Shown here piece by piece: positions 6,068 through 13,202 of a DNA stretch of 25,332 nucleotides. The position numbers were made by a program, and so were the translations under genes. The DNA comes from Bordetella parapertussis (lineage in GTDB: Bacteria > Pseudomonadota > Gammaproteobacteria > Burkholderiales > Burkholderiaceae_B), in assembly GCA_945862495.1 (NCBI GenBank), contig CAMAYM010000031.1, positions 1 to 25,332 of the forward strand. The letters are read 5' to 3'. Within the stretch, counting starts at the first letter, position 1. Each line of letters opens with the position of its first letter. The notes under the pieces were generated by a model. The model was not told the DNA's origin. It saw only the letters and a program-made list of their open reading frames with translations, and ran no database searches.

Positions 6068-7048
6068 TTAATCAGGTTTGATGTTGTTTTCCTTGATGAC
6101 CTTGGACCAGCGATCCATTTCGGATTGCGTGAACTTGGCGAGTGCCTCAGGCGAACTGGCCTTGAGGTTCATGCCTTGTACTTCCGTCAATTGTTTATTG
6201 ACGTCAGGCTGTTTGGTGATTTTGACCATTTCAGCATTCAACTTGTCGATGATCGCTTTTGGTGTTCCAGCTGGCGCATACACGGCCCACCAGGCTTCAG
6301 CTGAAAAGCCCTTAAAGCCCAGCTCAACCATTGTTGGAACATTTGGTAAGGAAGGCGCACGCGTTTCGCTGGTTACAGCCAAGGCGCGCATTTTTCCGCT
6401 GCGGATGTGATTGCCTAGCAACGCAATCGAACCAATACCGCCATCAATTTGGCCACCCATAATGTCGATGGACATTGGGCCACCACCCTTGTAGGGGGCA
6501 TGAACAACTTTGAACTTACCGTCTTTCTCAAGCAATGACATCGCAAGATGACCCAAGCTACCGCTGCCGACTGAGCCATAGCTCAACGTATCGGGTTTAG
6601 CTTGTGCAGCTTTGACATAGTCTGTAAAGTTTTTATAAGGCTTGTTAGGCGAAGTGGCAAAAGCCATCGGCGCAGTACCCACCAACATCACAGGCGTCAA
6701 ATCCTTGAGGGTGTCATAGGTCATCTTTGGCAGCAAATATGGGTTTGTGGCATGCGTGTCAAAAACAAACACAAATGTGTAACCATCTGCAGGTGCTTTC
6801 GCCACATACGCTGTTCCAATAGAACCTGATGCGCCAGTGCGATTTTCAACGATGAATTGTTGACCAAGCGCCTCGCTCAACTTCACCGCAAATAAGCGGG
6901 CCAGAGGATCAACAGAGCCACCAGGAGGAAAGGGTGAAATAAAAGTGACCGGCTTGGTTGGCCATTGTTGTGCCGAAGCGATGGGAGAAGCGGCAACCGC
7001 CAACACGCCAAGAGCCATTCCAACGCGAAATATGAATTTGTTTAACAC
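6068..7048 (-). CDS. Bug-family (TctC) periplasmic solute receptor
   Basis: The product has 326 residues and starts at a GTG with AAGGAG 7 bases upstream. The signal peptide covers about residues 1-26 (FRVGMALGVLAVAASPIASA, then Q). The mature part shows the usual Bug signatures: WPTKPVTFISPFPPGGSVDPLAR, GQQFIVENRTGASGSIGT, APADGYTF, YGSVGSGSLGHLA and VHAPYKGGG. Such receptors bind carboxylates in the periplasm for tripartite tricarboxylate transporters, but no TctA or TctB membrane gene is nearby, as is common for the many orphan Bug genes of Burkholderiales. It lies 102 bases downstream of the malonyl-CoA decarboxylase on the same strand, so malonate or a related dicarboxylate is a reasonable guess for its ligand. 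That guess is inference. Confidence 0.9.
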   Translation of the reverse strand: MLNKFIFRVGMALGVLAVAASPIASAQQWPTKPVTFISPFPPGGSVDPLARLFAVKLSEALGQQFIVENRTGASGSIGTAYVAKAPADGYTFVFVFDTHATNPYLLPKMTYDTLKDLTPVMLVGTAPMAFATSPNKPYKNFTDYVKAAQAKPDTLSYGSVGSGSLGHLAMSLLEKDGKFKVVHAPYKGGGPMSIDIMGGQIDGGIGSIALLGNHIRSGKMRALAVTSETRAPSLPNVPTMVELGFKGFSAEAWWAVYAPAGTPKAIIDKLNAEMVKITKQPDVNKQLTEVQGMNLKASSPEALAKFTQSEMDRWSKVIKENNIKPD

Positions 7049-7150
7049 TTATCACTCCTTACTTAAATTGATTTGAAAACTGTTTAGCTTTCTAGATCAA
7101 ATAGTTTATACCCTCAACGCTATGGACCGTCTCCCGATAAACCCTAGGTT

Positions 7151-8434
7151 TCACACCAGTTTTTCCAGGCTCTTTGCATATACCACCGTCTTATTCACAA
7201 AAGCTTCGTGATTATTTTCAACCGCATCCAACTCATATAAATAGTTGACCATCAGACTACAAGATTGAACGACACCCTTTTTAGACAAGTCAGCCGCCCA
7301 GTTAATGTTTAAAAGTTGTGCTCCATTTGACAGGTGGAATTTCGCGACCGCATCGCCCTCTTTTGTGCAAGTCACTTGCGTCAGGTACACAAAACAGAGA
7401 CATAGCAAAGCCGCTTGTTCTTCTTGACTGACATTGAGGCTCGTCCAACCTGACGCGAGTGTCTTAGCCCATGGCTGACCTTTGCCGCGTAAAAGCTTAA
7501 AGGCATCCTCGACCTTCGCACGCTTGGCGGGCGTCAAATCAAACTGCTCGGCCTTGACGCCCGAGTCCAGCCATTTTGTAAAGCCAGGGATGGGGGACAG
7601 CGTACAAAAGGTTTTGACCGAAGGTATCTCTTGCTGAATTTTTTCGGCGACCCGCTTAATCAGAAAGTTACCCAGCGAGACGCCTTTGAGACCCGGTTGG
7701 CAATTACTAATCGAATAAAAGATGGCCGTTTTAAATTTCTTGGACTCAAGGGGCTCTGCCTTTTTATCGAGCAACGCACCAACCTCACGGGCGATCGTCG
7801 GCACCAATGCAACTTCGACAAAAATGAGAGGCTCTCCCGGAAGCTGTGGATGAAAAAAGGCAAAACATCGACGATCTGGTTGTAGGCGTCTACGTAAATC
7901 ATCCCAGCCATCAATCGCATGAACGGATTCGTGTTTGATGATTTTTTCAAGCAAGATCGCCGGCGAGGACCACGTAATTTCATGGAGCTCTAAGAATCCT
8001 GGATTGAACCATGAGCTAAAGACGTGCTGAATATCGGTATCGACCGACTTGAGTCCTGGATGCGCTTTTAAATGACCCAGCAGTCTTTCGCGCATTTGAA
8101 CAATTGAGTGTGTCCCACCAATCGCGCGATTTAAGCGCCTCACTAACTCTTGGCGTGCGGGTTCAACCGTATGAAAGAGATTACTCAAACTGGCATGATC
8201 CGGACGGTCTGCATATCGCTGGGCCGCGACGAGTACCGCTGCAGGATCAGGGTTAAAACGGGACGCCATAAAATCAAAAAAACTGAGCTGCTCCGCCCGA
8301 TCAAGGCTATGAAAGGTCTCCAATAACGTTGACGCCATGCTCTGGGCATTGGTTTCACCCTTTTCTGAGAGCAAGTTCAAGGCTATTTTTTTTGCCGACT
8401 CGAGCGACCGTCCTTTAATAAACCTTTCAAACAT
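7151..8434 (-). CDS. Malonyl-CoA decarboxylase
   Basis: The product has 427 residues from an ATG with GGAGA about 10 bases upstream. The enzyme decarboxylates malonyl-CoA to acetyl-CoA and CO2 in the cytoplasm. The N-terminal helical region (to about residue 180) precedes the acetyltransferase-like catalytic domain. I recognise FHPQLPGEPLIFVEVAL, FYSISNCQPGLKGVSLGNFLIKRV, FCTLSPIPGFTKWL and INWAADLSKKGVVQSCSLMVNYLY, which match the conserved blocks of the eukaryotic and rhizobial enzymes. The length is close to bacterial homologues. No malonyl-CoA synthetase (MatB) gene is present here, so malonate use, if it occurs, needs a gene elsewhere. The Bug receptor lies downstream on the same strand. 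Confidence 0.9.
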   Translation of the reverse strand: MFERFIKGRSLESAKKIALNLLSEKGETNAQSMASTLLETFHSLDRAEQLSFFDFMASRFNPDPAAVLVAAQRYADRPDHASLSNLFHTVEPARQELVRRLNRAIGGTHSIVQMRERLLGHLKAHPGLKSVDTDIQHVFSSWFNPGFLELHEITWSSPAILLEKIIKHESVHAIDGWDDLRRRLQPDRRCFAFFHPQLPGEPLIFVEVALVPTIAREVGALLDKKAEPLESKKFKTAIFYSISNCQPGLKGVSLGNFLIKRVAEKIQQEIPSVKTFCTLSPIPGFTKWLDSGVKAEQFDLTPAKRAKVEDAFKLLRGKGQPWAKTLASGWTSLNVSQEEQAALLCLCFVYLTQVTCTKEGDAVAKFHLSNGAQLLNINWAADLSKKGVVQSCSLMVNYLYELDAVENNHEAFVNKTVVYAKSLEKLV

Positions 8435-8678
8435 AAAGCATTTCTCCAGTTTTAATCTGCAACTTAACTTATCATAGAAAACTGGCTGACCAACTCCTTA
8501 ATTTGAAATTTGTTGATTTAGGTACATTTCTACCAAAATATCTACAATCTGTGCCGCGTTGGTTTTTTTAGGTCTTCGGTCCTTGAATATTGGCCAGGGT
8601 CCTCATGCGTCGCGTTAGTGCTTAAATTTTTTCAAACAAGTCTAAATACCGCCCTTTTACGTCCATCAAAACAAAAAA
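8435..8678. other. 244-base intergenic region between divergent genes
   Basis: This gap separates the divergent malonyl-CoA decarboxylase and secreted-protein genes, so it must hold both promoters. I see no convincing hairpin, palindrome or Pho-box-like site in it, and no small open frame with a ribosome site. It is somewhat A/T rich. Confidence 0.4.
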
Positions 8679-9782
8679 ATGATAAAGATCACGTTCATTA
8701 AACAAAGCGCCCTATTTTTAGTTTCTCTTGCTACAGCAGTCAGCATTCAGGCACAAACAGTGTCTACTCCGGCACCCTCGGCCTCCCAACTCCAAGAAAT
8801 TGCCACACTGCTGACTGGCAAAGAACCTTCCTCAGGTCTACCTAGCAATGTCAACGGTAACTTGAAATGGAATCTCTACACAAAAGAAGTCGAAAATAAC
8901 TGGGCCGAATACTCCACAAAAATTGGTTTACCCATGATTGAGTGGGCAAAACAAAATATCGGTCAGACGACGGATACGATTTTCTACCCTTTCTCTGGAC
9001 CTGACTTCACCACGGTTCACAAGCTCTTTCCCGAAGCCAAGCGTTACGTCATGGTCGCGATGCAACATGCAGGTCGCCCGATGAATCTTGGTGCTTACTC
9101 GCCATTGATTACCGACCAAAGCTTGGAGCAACTGACTTCTGCTTGGCAGCTCTACGGCACACATGGTTTTTTTGTAACGTCATATTTAGAACGGTACTAC
9201 TACGCCAGCCAAGGAAAAATAGGTGCAAGTACTTTTCTAGCTATCTTCCTCAAGCTTCAGGGTTTTGACATTGAACGCGTGACCCCGATCAAGGTTGGCG
9301 CGAATGGCGAGGTAGAAGAGCTGCCACTTGAGACCAAGCTCTGGAGCTCGGTGCGTTTTAATGCGACTAAAAATGGCAATCCGATTGTGCTGGACTACAT
9401 CAGAGTCGACTTGTCGAATCAAGGGCTACAGGCAGAGCCTGACCATTTCAAATTTGTACAACAGATGGCCTTTAATCCAACGCTTTTCAAAGCCGCCTCG
9501 CACCTTCCGCAAAATGCCAACTTTAATATGATTGCAAATGCAGTCCTCGACCATGCGCCGCTTGTGGTACAGGACGAGACCGGGGTGAACTACACCGCGC
9601 TTAGCCAAAAATTCAACAGCACCTTATTTGGCAAGTTCGTGATCGCCCACCACGCCTTTCAAAGCTATCATAGCGATCTCGCGCGCGCATACGCGCAACG
9701 TCAAGACGTTCAGCCTTTGAATTTTCGTGTGGGTTACTACAAAGACGGTAACTATGTATTGATGGTGGCGCGACGCAAGTAA
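8679..9782 (+). CDS. Secreted protein of unknown function
   Basis: The product has 367 residues. The first 26 form a signal peptide (KQSALFLVSLATAVSIQA, then Q), so the mature protein of about 341 residues should be periplasmic or exported. I see no membrane helix after the signal and no cysteine-based lipobox. Recognisable landmarks are WAEYSTKIGLPMIEWAKQ, IFYPFSGPDFTTVHKLFPEAKRYVM and the HHAFQSYHSD stretch near the C-terminus. I have seen the FYPFSGPDF phrase in uncharacterised exported proteins of several phyla but know no activity for it. The ribosome site is poor (an A-rich tract only), so the start is supported mainly by the signal peptide. It ends 8 bases before the convergent dioxygenase gene. 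Confidence 0.75.
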   Translation: MIKITFIKQSALFLVSLATAVSIQAQTVSTPAPSASQLQEIATLLTGKEPSSGLPSNVNGNLKWNLYTKEVENNWAEYSTKIGLPMIEWAKQNIGQTTDTIFYPFSGPDFTTVHKLFPEAKRYVMVAMQHAGRPMNLGAYSPLITDQSLEQLTSAWQLYGTHGFFVTSYLERYYYASQGKIGASTFLAIFLKLQGFDIERVTPIKVGANGEVEELPLETKLWSSVRFNATKNGNPIVLDYIRVDLSNQGLQAEPDHFKFVQQMAFNPTLFKAASHLPQNANFNMIANAVLDHAPLVVQDETGVNYTALSQKFNSTLFGKFVIAHHAFQSYHSDLARAYAQRQDVQPLNFRVGYYKDGNYVLMVARRK

Positions 9783-9790
9783 AGACGCGC

Positions 9791-10546
9791 TTACGCCTTG
9801 AGCGTAGCAGGATCGTCGAGAAACGATTGTGCTTTCAGGGTGACGACCAGTGTGTCGCGATAGCCTTTTTCTTCTGTAGGTTGTATGGGTGTCGTTTCGT
9901 GGATGACACGCTCATCATCTAGCAACAAAACTGACCAGGGTTGTGATAGCGTAAAGCGCTGACCAAAAGGCGTCTTCATATCGAACACCCTCGTCTCGCC
10001 CCCTTTGATGTGGTGACGACCCACCATAAACACCGCGACAAGATGCACGCCATCTCGATGCGCCCCCTCCGGTGTGGGGCGGCCAATCCCTCCGGCCGTG
10101 TCGATCCGAAATTGGTGTGCTTCCGTAAACCAAGACTGTGCACCACGCATCTCAGACGCGATACGACCAAGAAAGCGCAACAGCGCCAGCCAGGCAGGGT
10201 CTTGAGACACGCGTGACTCAACGGGTTCAAACCAGCGGTGCATGCCGCCATGCAGTGCGTTATAGGAAAGGGGTTGCCAGTGCGCACGATGCTCAACCAG
10301 AGTCACGTGATCGGCGTTGATGACATAGCTGCTGTGTCGGCGATAGCGATAACGTCCGCCATCCTTGAGATACTGATCTGGCGACAGCGACGCCCACGTC
10401 GATTCAAGCTCCTGGAGCGCTTCTAAAGACGCCCCACTTAACTGCGCGACGCTTTGCGCACTTAACACTGCAAAACCTTGCTGATGAATGGCCTCGCGCA
10501 GGTCGGAGGCAGGCGTCAGTGGGGGCTGCAGTGTTTGGATCGACAT
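9791..10546 (-). CDS. 2OG-Fe(II) dioxygenase, isoleucine-dioxygenase-like (PF10014 type)
   Basis: The ATG at 10546 is preferred; a TTG at 10567 is in frame but overlaps nothing useful as a ribosome site. The product has 251 residues. The iron triad is visible as H-x-D in PEGAHRDGVHLV and the distal His in ERVIHETTPI; the oxoglutarate-binding Arg is probably in GYRDTLVVTL. The string RHHIKGGETRVFD matches the fold of the family that includes bacterial L-isoleucine 4-dioxygenase, which hydroxylates free amino acids. The substrate here is unknown. It is the last gene of a four-gene minus-strand operon, 21 bases after the small cysteine-rich gene, under the Rrf2-type regulator. Confidence 0.8.
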   Translation of the reverse strand: MSIQTLQPPLTPASDLREAIHQQGFAVLSAQSVAQLSGASLEALQELESTWASLSPDQYLKDGGRYRYRRHSSYVINADHVTLVEHRAHWQPLSYNALHGGMHRWFEPVESRVSQDPAWLALLRFLGRIASEMRGAQSWFTEAHQFRIDTAGGIGRPTPEGAHRDGVHLVAVFMVGRHHIKGGETRVFDMKTPFGQRFTLSQPWSVLLLDDERVIHETTPIQPTEEKGYRDTLVVTLKAQSFLDDPATLKA

Positions 10547-10567
10547 CACGCTCTCAAGGTGCAACAA

Positions 10568-10714
10568 CTATTTGTTGTCGTTGGGTTCATTTGGTGTCGG
10601 AGCCTGAACATCGAAGCACATCTTTTCGCCGTCCCAGCGTTGACCACACCAGCATACCCCTTCCTCATTAATGATGCAGGTTCCCGACCCACAGCATCTT
10701 TTGTCTTCTTGCAT
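10568..10714 (-). CDS. 48-residue cysteine-rich small protein
   Basis: The start is the ATG at 10714, with AGGA 5 bases upstream. The same frame is open further upstream to 10768, but that lacks a ribosome site. The peptide MQEDKRCCGSGTCIINEEGV continues CWCGQRWDGEKMCFD. Six cysteines lie in a CC-x3-C and C-x-C ... C pattern, suggesting a metal centre or disulfides. I recall similar tiny proteins in Burkholderiales but no function. It sits between the TIGR03643 gene (23-base gap) and the dioxygenase (21-base gap), all on one strand, so it is very probably a real translated operon member. Confidence 0.65.
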   Translation of the reverse strand: MQEDKRCCGSGTCIINEEGVCWCGQRWDGEKMCFDVQAPTPNEPNDNK

Positions 10715-10737
10715 GATGTTCCTATTGATAATGAGGC

Positions 10738-11010
10738 TCACCGTGGGCGAGCGGGCTGTCCCAAACATGCCGCGTGGCGACCGCCATCATTCATTTCAGC
10801 CGGACGCCGCATCGCATGTTTAGTATTGCGCCCGGTCACCCGTACGCGCCACAGTCGGAAAGAAGCGTGTTTAAGCGCTCTACGCATCAGTGTAATCACT
10901 TGTGGCTCACTGAGCCCAAACTGACGCTCAATCGCCTCAAAGGGCGTACGATCTTCCCACGCCATCTCGATGATTCTTGAGATCTCGTTCGTTGTGTGCG
11001 TAGTCTTCAT
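10738..11010 (-). CDS. TIGR03643-family protein
   Basis: The product has 90 residues from the ATG at 11010, with GGAA 5 bases upstream. The core EISRIIEMAWEDRTPFEAIERQFGLSEPQVITLMRR followed by SFRLWRVRVTGRNTKH is diagnostic of TIGR03643, a small basic family with a helix-turn-helix-like look. From memory its genes often sit near photolyase or cryptochrome genes; its function is not known to me. The start overlaps the upstream regulator gene by 74 bases in another frame. A later start at 10965 (MAWED) would reduce this to 29 bases but would cut conserved residues, so I keep the long form. The C-terminal 20 residues after TKHAMRR look unstructured. Confidence 0.8.
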   Translation of the reverse strand: MKTTHTTNEISRIIEMAWEDRTPFEAIERQFGLSEPQVITLMRRALKHASFRLWRVRVTGRNTKHAMRRPAEMNDGGRHAACLGQPARPR

Positions 11011-11479
11011 CGTGTTCCAGAGTGTTGAGTGAAAGTGAATCCAACACGGGTTTGAAATCATCTGCCGTCATTTCCCACTCGAGCGAAAAATCGATCTCGC
11101 CGGAATGGCCAAGGAGTTTGATCAGCGGCACCGCTTTTAGAAACTCGTTTTTAATATGTTCATACTCAGCTTCGAGCCATGCGGTGACGTGACCGTTTTC
11201 GCTAGGCTCTGCCGGTGGCAATTCGGCTCCACCGAAAATCGAGACCACGTCCCAAACACTCAAAGCGGTCAGATCACCATCAAACCGATGGCCACCGCGG
11301 GGTCCACGGTTCGATTTCAAAAGCTGGCGTGTCCGCAAACCTTTTAAAAGATTTTCAACATAGGAAACAGACAAGTCCAAGTGTCTGGCTAGGTCTTGCG
11401 TAGTCAATGCTTCGCCGTTGGGCAACCCAGCGAGCAATACGACAAGGCTCAGAGCATGTTTCGATTCGTTGGCGCTCAT
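10937..11479 (-). CDS. Rrf2-family transcriptional regulator lacking the cluster cysteines
   Basis: The product has 180 residues; AAGGA lies 7 bases before the ATG. The N-terminal winged helix reads ALTTQDLARHLDLSVSYVENLLKGLRTRQLLKSNRGPRGGHRF, the typical Rrf2 recognition helix and wing. Rrf2 sensors such as IscR, NsrR and RsrR bind an iron-sulfur cluster through three cysteines after the wing. Here that region (FGGAELPPAEPSENGHV) has none, and the whole protein has no cysteine. It must respond to something other than a cluster, or act with a partner. The C-terminal 60 residues (DFSLEWEMTADDFKPVLDSL) are an extension unlike IscR. It heads an operon with the TIGR03643, cysteine-rich and dioxygenase genes and is divergent from the MerR gene, so it probably controls this intergenic region. 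Confidence 0.8.
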   Translation of the reverse strand: MSANESKHALSLVVLLAGLPNGEALTTQDLARHLDLSVSYVENLLKGLRTRQLLKSNRGPRGGHRFDGDLTALSVWDVVSIFGGAELPPAEPSENGHVTAWLEAEYEHIKNEFLKAVPLIKLLGHSGEIDFSLEWEMTADDFKPVLDSLSLNTLEHDEDYAHNERDLKNHRDGVGRSYAL

Positions 11480-11533
11480 TTTTAATCCTTAGTCATGTGA
11501 CGAGTAGATTCAAGTCTTAAATATACGGCAATT

Positions 11534-11616
11534 TCTATTCAATTCCATCAAATATCTATATCAATTGATGATTCTGTGCTAAAAATATGCTGTAATCTAT
11601 TCAATATCTATTCAAT
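11534..11616 (+). repeat. Direct repeats TCTATTCAAT, including a perfect tandem 11-mer, in the MerR promoter region
   Basis: TCTATTCAAT occurs at 11534-11543, 11596-11605 and 11607-11616. The last two are a perfect tandem of ATCTATTCAAT (11595-11605 and 11606-11616). A degenerate copy, TCTATATCAAT, is at 11555-11565. The 11-base period matches the direct-repeat operator spacing known for CarH/LitR-type MerR proteins. The tandem pair is 23 bases before the MerR start, suited to autorepression. The sequence of the repeat is unlike the published CarH site, so the link rests on geometry and position. Confidence 0.55.
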
Positions 11617-11639
11617 TTACGATTTTTACTGAGACACCA

Positions 11640-12611
11640 ATGTCCGCAGAATTAAAAAACCACAGTTATCGGATCGGCACCATTTCCAAACTGGCAGGTA
11701 TACCGGTCCCCACCCTTCGAGTATGGGAGTCACGCTATGCTGCGTTTACACCCATCAAAACAGAAGGACAGCATCGGCTGTATGGCGAGGAGGACTTGTT
11801 ACGTGCCACGCTGATCAAACAACTTTGCGATGACGGGCATGGCATCAGCACAATCGCCAACCTGAACGTCCAAGCACTCAGCCAATTGCATCACAAACGT
11901 CGCAACGGGAAAATGCGCGAAGAGCGTCCTACCTCCGCGCATCATGTTGCCATGGCTGTCATAGGACTGGGTCTCGCGAGACGCATTGAGGCAAAAAAGT
12001 TTGCGCTCAATATTCTCTGCGACAGTGTCGAAATCACAGATATCTTTGAGGACCTCGACGCAGCGCAGTCAGGCCAGTTTGAAACACCTGCCGAAATCTT
12101 GCTAATTAAAGTCAATACCTTGCACGAAATCGTGATGCAGGATATCCAAGCCGTCAAAGAAAAAAATAATGCCACTCAAGTGATTGTGATTTACAACTTT
12201 GGCCGCGACCAAGTTGCACACGCGATGCGCGCTGCAAGCATGCTTGTGCGGCGTGAGCCCATTTCTGATTATGAGCTCGCAGAGCTCATTCGCTCGGTTC
12301 TAACGGTCGAAGCCAACCACACCTTGCGCGAAGTCACACCGAGCGCCATGATTCCCGCTCGCAAATACTCCGATGAAACGCTTGCACGTGTTGCAGGGAT
12401 TTCAACCAACGTGCTGTGCGAATGTCCAAAGCACGTTGCTGAAATCATTGCCCAGCTCGCGAGCTTTGAGCAGTATAGTCAGGAGTGTTTAAACAAAAGT
12501 ACCGAAGACGCACACTTGCACGCCTATCTCACCTCAGTCTCTGGCTCGGCCAGAGCGCTGTTTGAGCATGCGCTCGAAAAAGTGGCGCGACACGAAGGAA
12601 TCGAGCTATGA
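11640..12611 (+). CDS. MerR-family regulator, LitR/CarH-like architecture
   Basis: The product has 323 residues. Residues about 10-80 are a MerR winged helix (YRIGTISKLAGIPVPTLRVWESRY, then GQHRLYGEEDLLRATLIKQL); the WESRY phrase is typical of the LitR/CarA/CarH branch. The remaining 240 residues occupy the place of the four-helix and B12-binding modules of that branch. I do not see the DxHxxG cobalamin motif, so direct B12 light sensing is doubtful. The C-terminal part has single cysteines (VLCECPKHV) that could matter for another cofactor. Its stop overlaps the DUF2237 start (ATGA), so the two are coupled. It is divergent from the Rrf2 gene across a 160-base region with 11-base repeats. Autoregulation is likely but inferred. 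Confidence 0.75.
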   Translation: MSAELKNHSYRIGTISKLAGIPVPTLRVWESRYAAFTPIKTEGQHRLYGEEDLLRATLIKQLCDDGHGISTIANLNVQALSQLHHKRRNGKMREERPTSAHHVAMAVIGLGLARRIEAKKFALNILCDSVEITDIFEDLDAAQSGQFETPAEILLIKVNTLHEIVMQDIQAVKEKNNATQVIVIYNFGRDQVAHAMRAASMLVRREPISDYELAELIRSVLTVEANHTLREVTPSAMIPARKYSDETLARVAGISTNVLCECPKHVAEIIAQLASFEQYSQECLNKSTEDAHLHAYLTSVSGSARALFEHALEKVARHEGIEL

Positions 12612-12973
12612 ACGTACTTGGCACCGAATTGATTGCTTGCTCTTATGACCCGCTGACGGGCTATTTTAGGGACGGCTGCTGCAACACACAGGCCGATGAT
12701 TTGGGCTCGCATGTGATCTGCGCCAAAATGACCCAAGAGTTTTTAGCGTTTTCCAAGCAACGCGGTAATGACTTGTCCACGCCAATACCGCACTACCGCT
12801 TTCCAGGACTCAAACCCGGCGACCGTTGGTGCTTGTGTGCATTACGATGGAAAGAGGCGTTTGAAGCCGGAGTTGCCCCGCAGGTTTTTCTCGATTCCAC
12901 GCACAAACGTGCCTTGGATTTCGTTTCCCTAGAATGGCTGCAGTCCTGTGCCGCCCCCAGCTCAAAAACATAA
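12608..12973 (+). CDS. DUF2237 family protein
   Basis: The product has 121 residues, translationally coupled to the MerR gene. It is covered by DUF2237 motifs: NVLGTELIACSYDPLTGYFRDGCCNT, GSHVICAKMTQEFLAFS, GNDLSTP and PGLKPGDRWCLCALRW. The conserved cysteines (RDGCCNT, VICA, WCLCA) suggest metal or redox chemistry, but no activity has been shown that I know of. DUF2237 genes are often found near photolyase or cryptochrome genes in proteobacteria; none is present here. The start and full length agree with the family. Confidence 0.85.
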   Translation: MNVLGTELIACSYDPLTGYFRDGCCNTQADDLGSHVICAKMTQEFLAFSKQRGNDLSTPIPHYRFPGLKPGDRWCLCALRWKEAFEAGVAPQVFLDSTHKRALDFVSLEWLQSCAAPSSKT

Positions 12974-12984
12974 CGACGTGCAAG

Positions 12985-13010
12985 GGTCAGCAACCTGCAA
13001 GGCACTGACC
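12985..13010 (+). terminator. Weak hairpin after DUF2237
   Basis: GGTCAG (12985-12990) pairs with CTGACC (13005-13010) around a 14-base loop, followed by TCACTTTCTG. It sits 11 bases after the DUF2237 stop. The short stem and poor T-tract make it a weak candidate. Confidence 0.3.
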
Positions 13011-13062
13011 TCACTTTCTGACGCACTTAAAAATAATCAAACAGTCTGTCGTGCGCGCACCA

Positions 13063-13080
13063 GTGTCATAAAACGATCAA
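13063..13080 (+). promoter_or_regulatory. Distal Pho-box-like site upstream of GAPDH-arsJ
   Basis: GTGTCATAAAACGATCAA matches the PhoB consensus at 14 of 18 positions by hand count, with an excellent first half and A-rich spacer. It begins exactly 55 bases, or five 11-base repeat units, before the proximal site, in the same orientation. Such in-phase tandem sites can bind PhoB cooperatively. The call rests on sequence only. Confidence 0.45.
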
Positions 13081-13117
13081 AAATCGCTCCGAGATGATAG
13101 CCTGAGTCAGAGGTGCC

Positions 13118-13135
13118 CTGTCATCACGCTGTCAT
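13118..13135 (+). promoter_or_regulatory. Proximal Pho box upstream of GAPDH-arsJ
   Basis: CTGTCATCACGCTGTCAT contains two perfect CTGTCAT heptamers 11 bases apart, the exact PhoB half-site arrangement. Mismatches fall only in the spacer (15 of 18 overall). Ten bases downstream is TCTAAA (13146-13151), a poor but correctly spaced -10 candidate; TATAAA starts at about 13157. The GAPDH start is at 13203. This is the clearest Pho box in the window. Confidence 0.65.
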
Positions 13136-13202
13136 GCTTTTGCAATCTAAATGTTTTATAAATGTGAAGTGTAAAAGTAAACATATTGAGGATGAACAGG
13201 CG

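Noticed and set aside
9770..9800. Possible terminator between the secreted-protein and dioxygenase genes
   Set aside because: Scattered GGCG/CGCC and AAG/CTT pairs do not form a continuous stem.
11640..12611. B12-dependent light sensor (CarH) function for the MerR protein
   Set aside because: The branch-typical DNA-binding domain is present but no DxHxxG cobalamin motif is visible in the C-terminal part, so I did not claim B12 binding.
13113..13202. Upstream ATG giving a 30-residue N-terminal extension of GAPDH
   Set aside because: The extension would be encoded over the Pho box and -10 region and has no family similarity; MKVGINGMGRIGR is the standard N-terminus.
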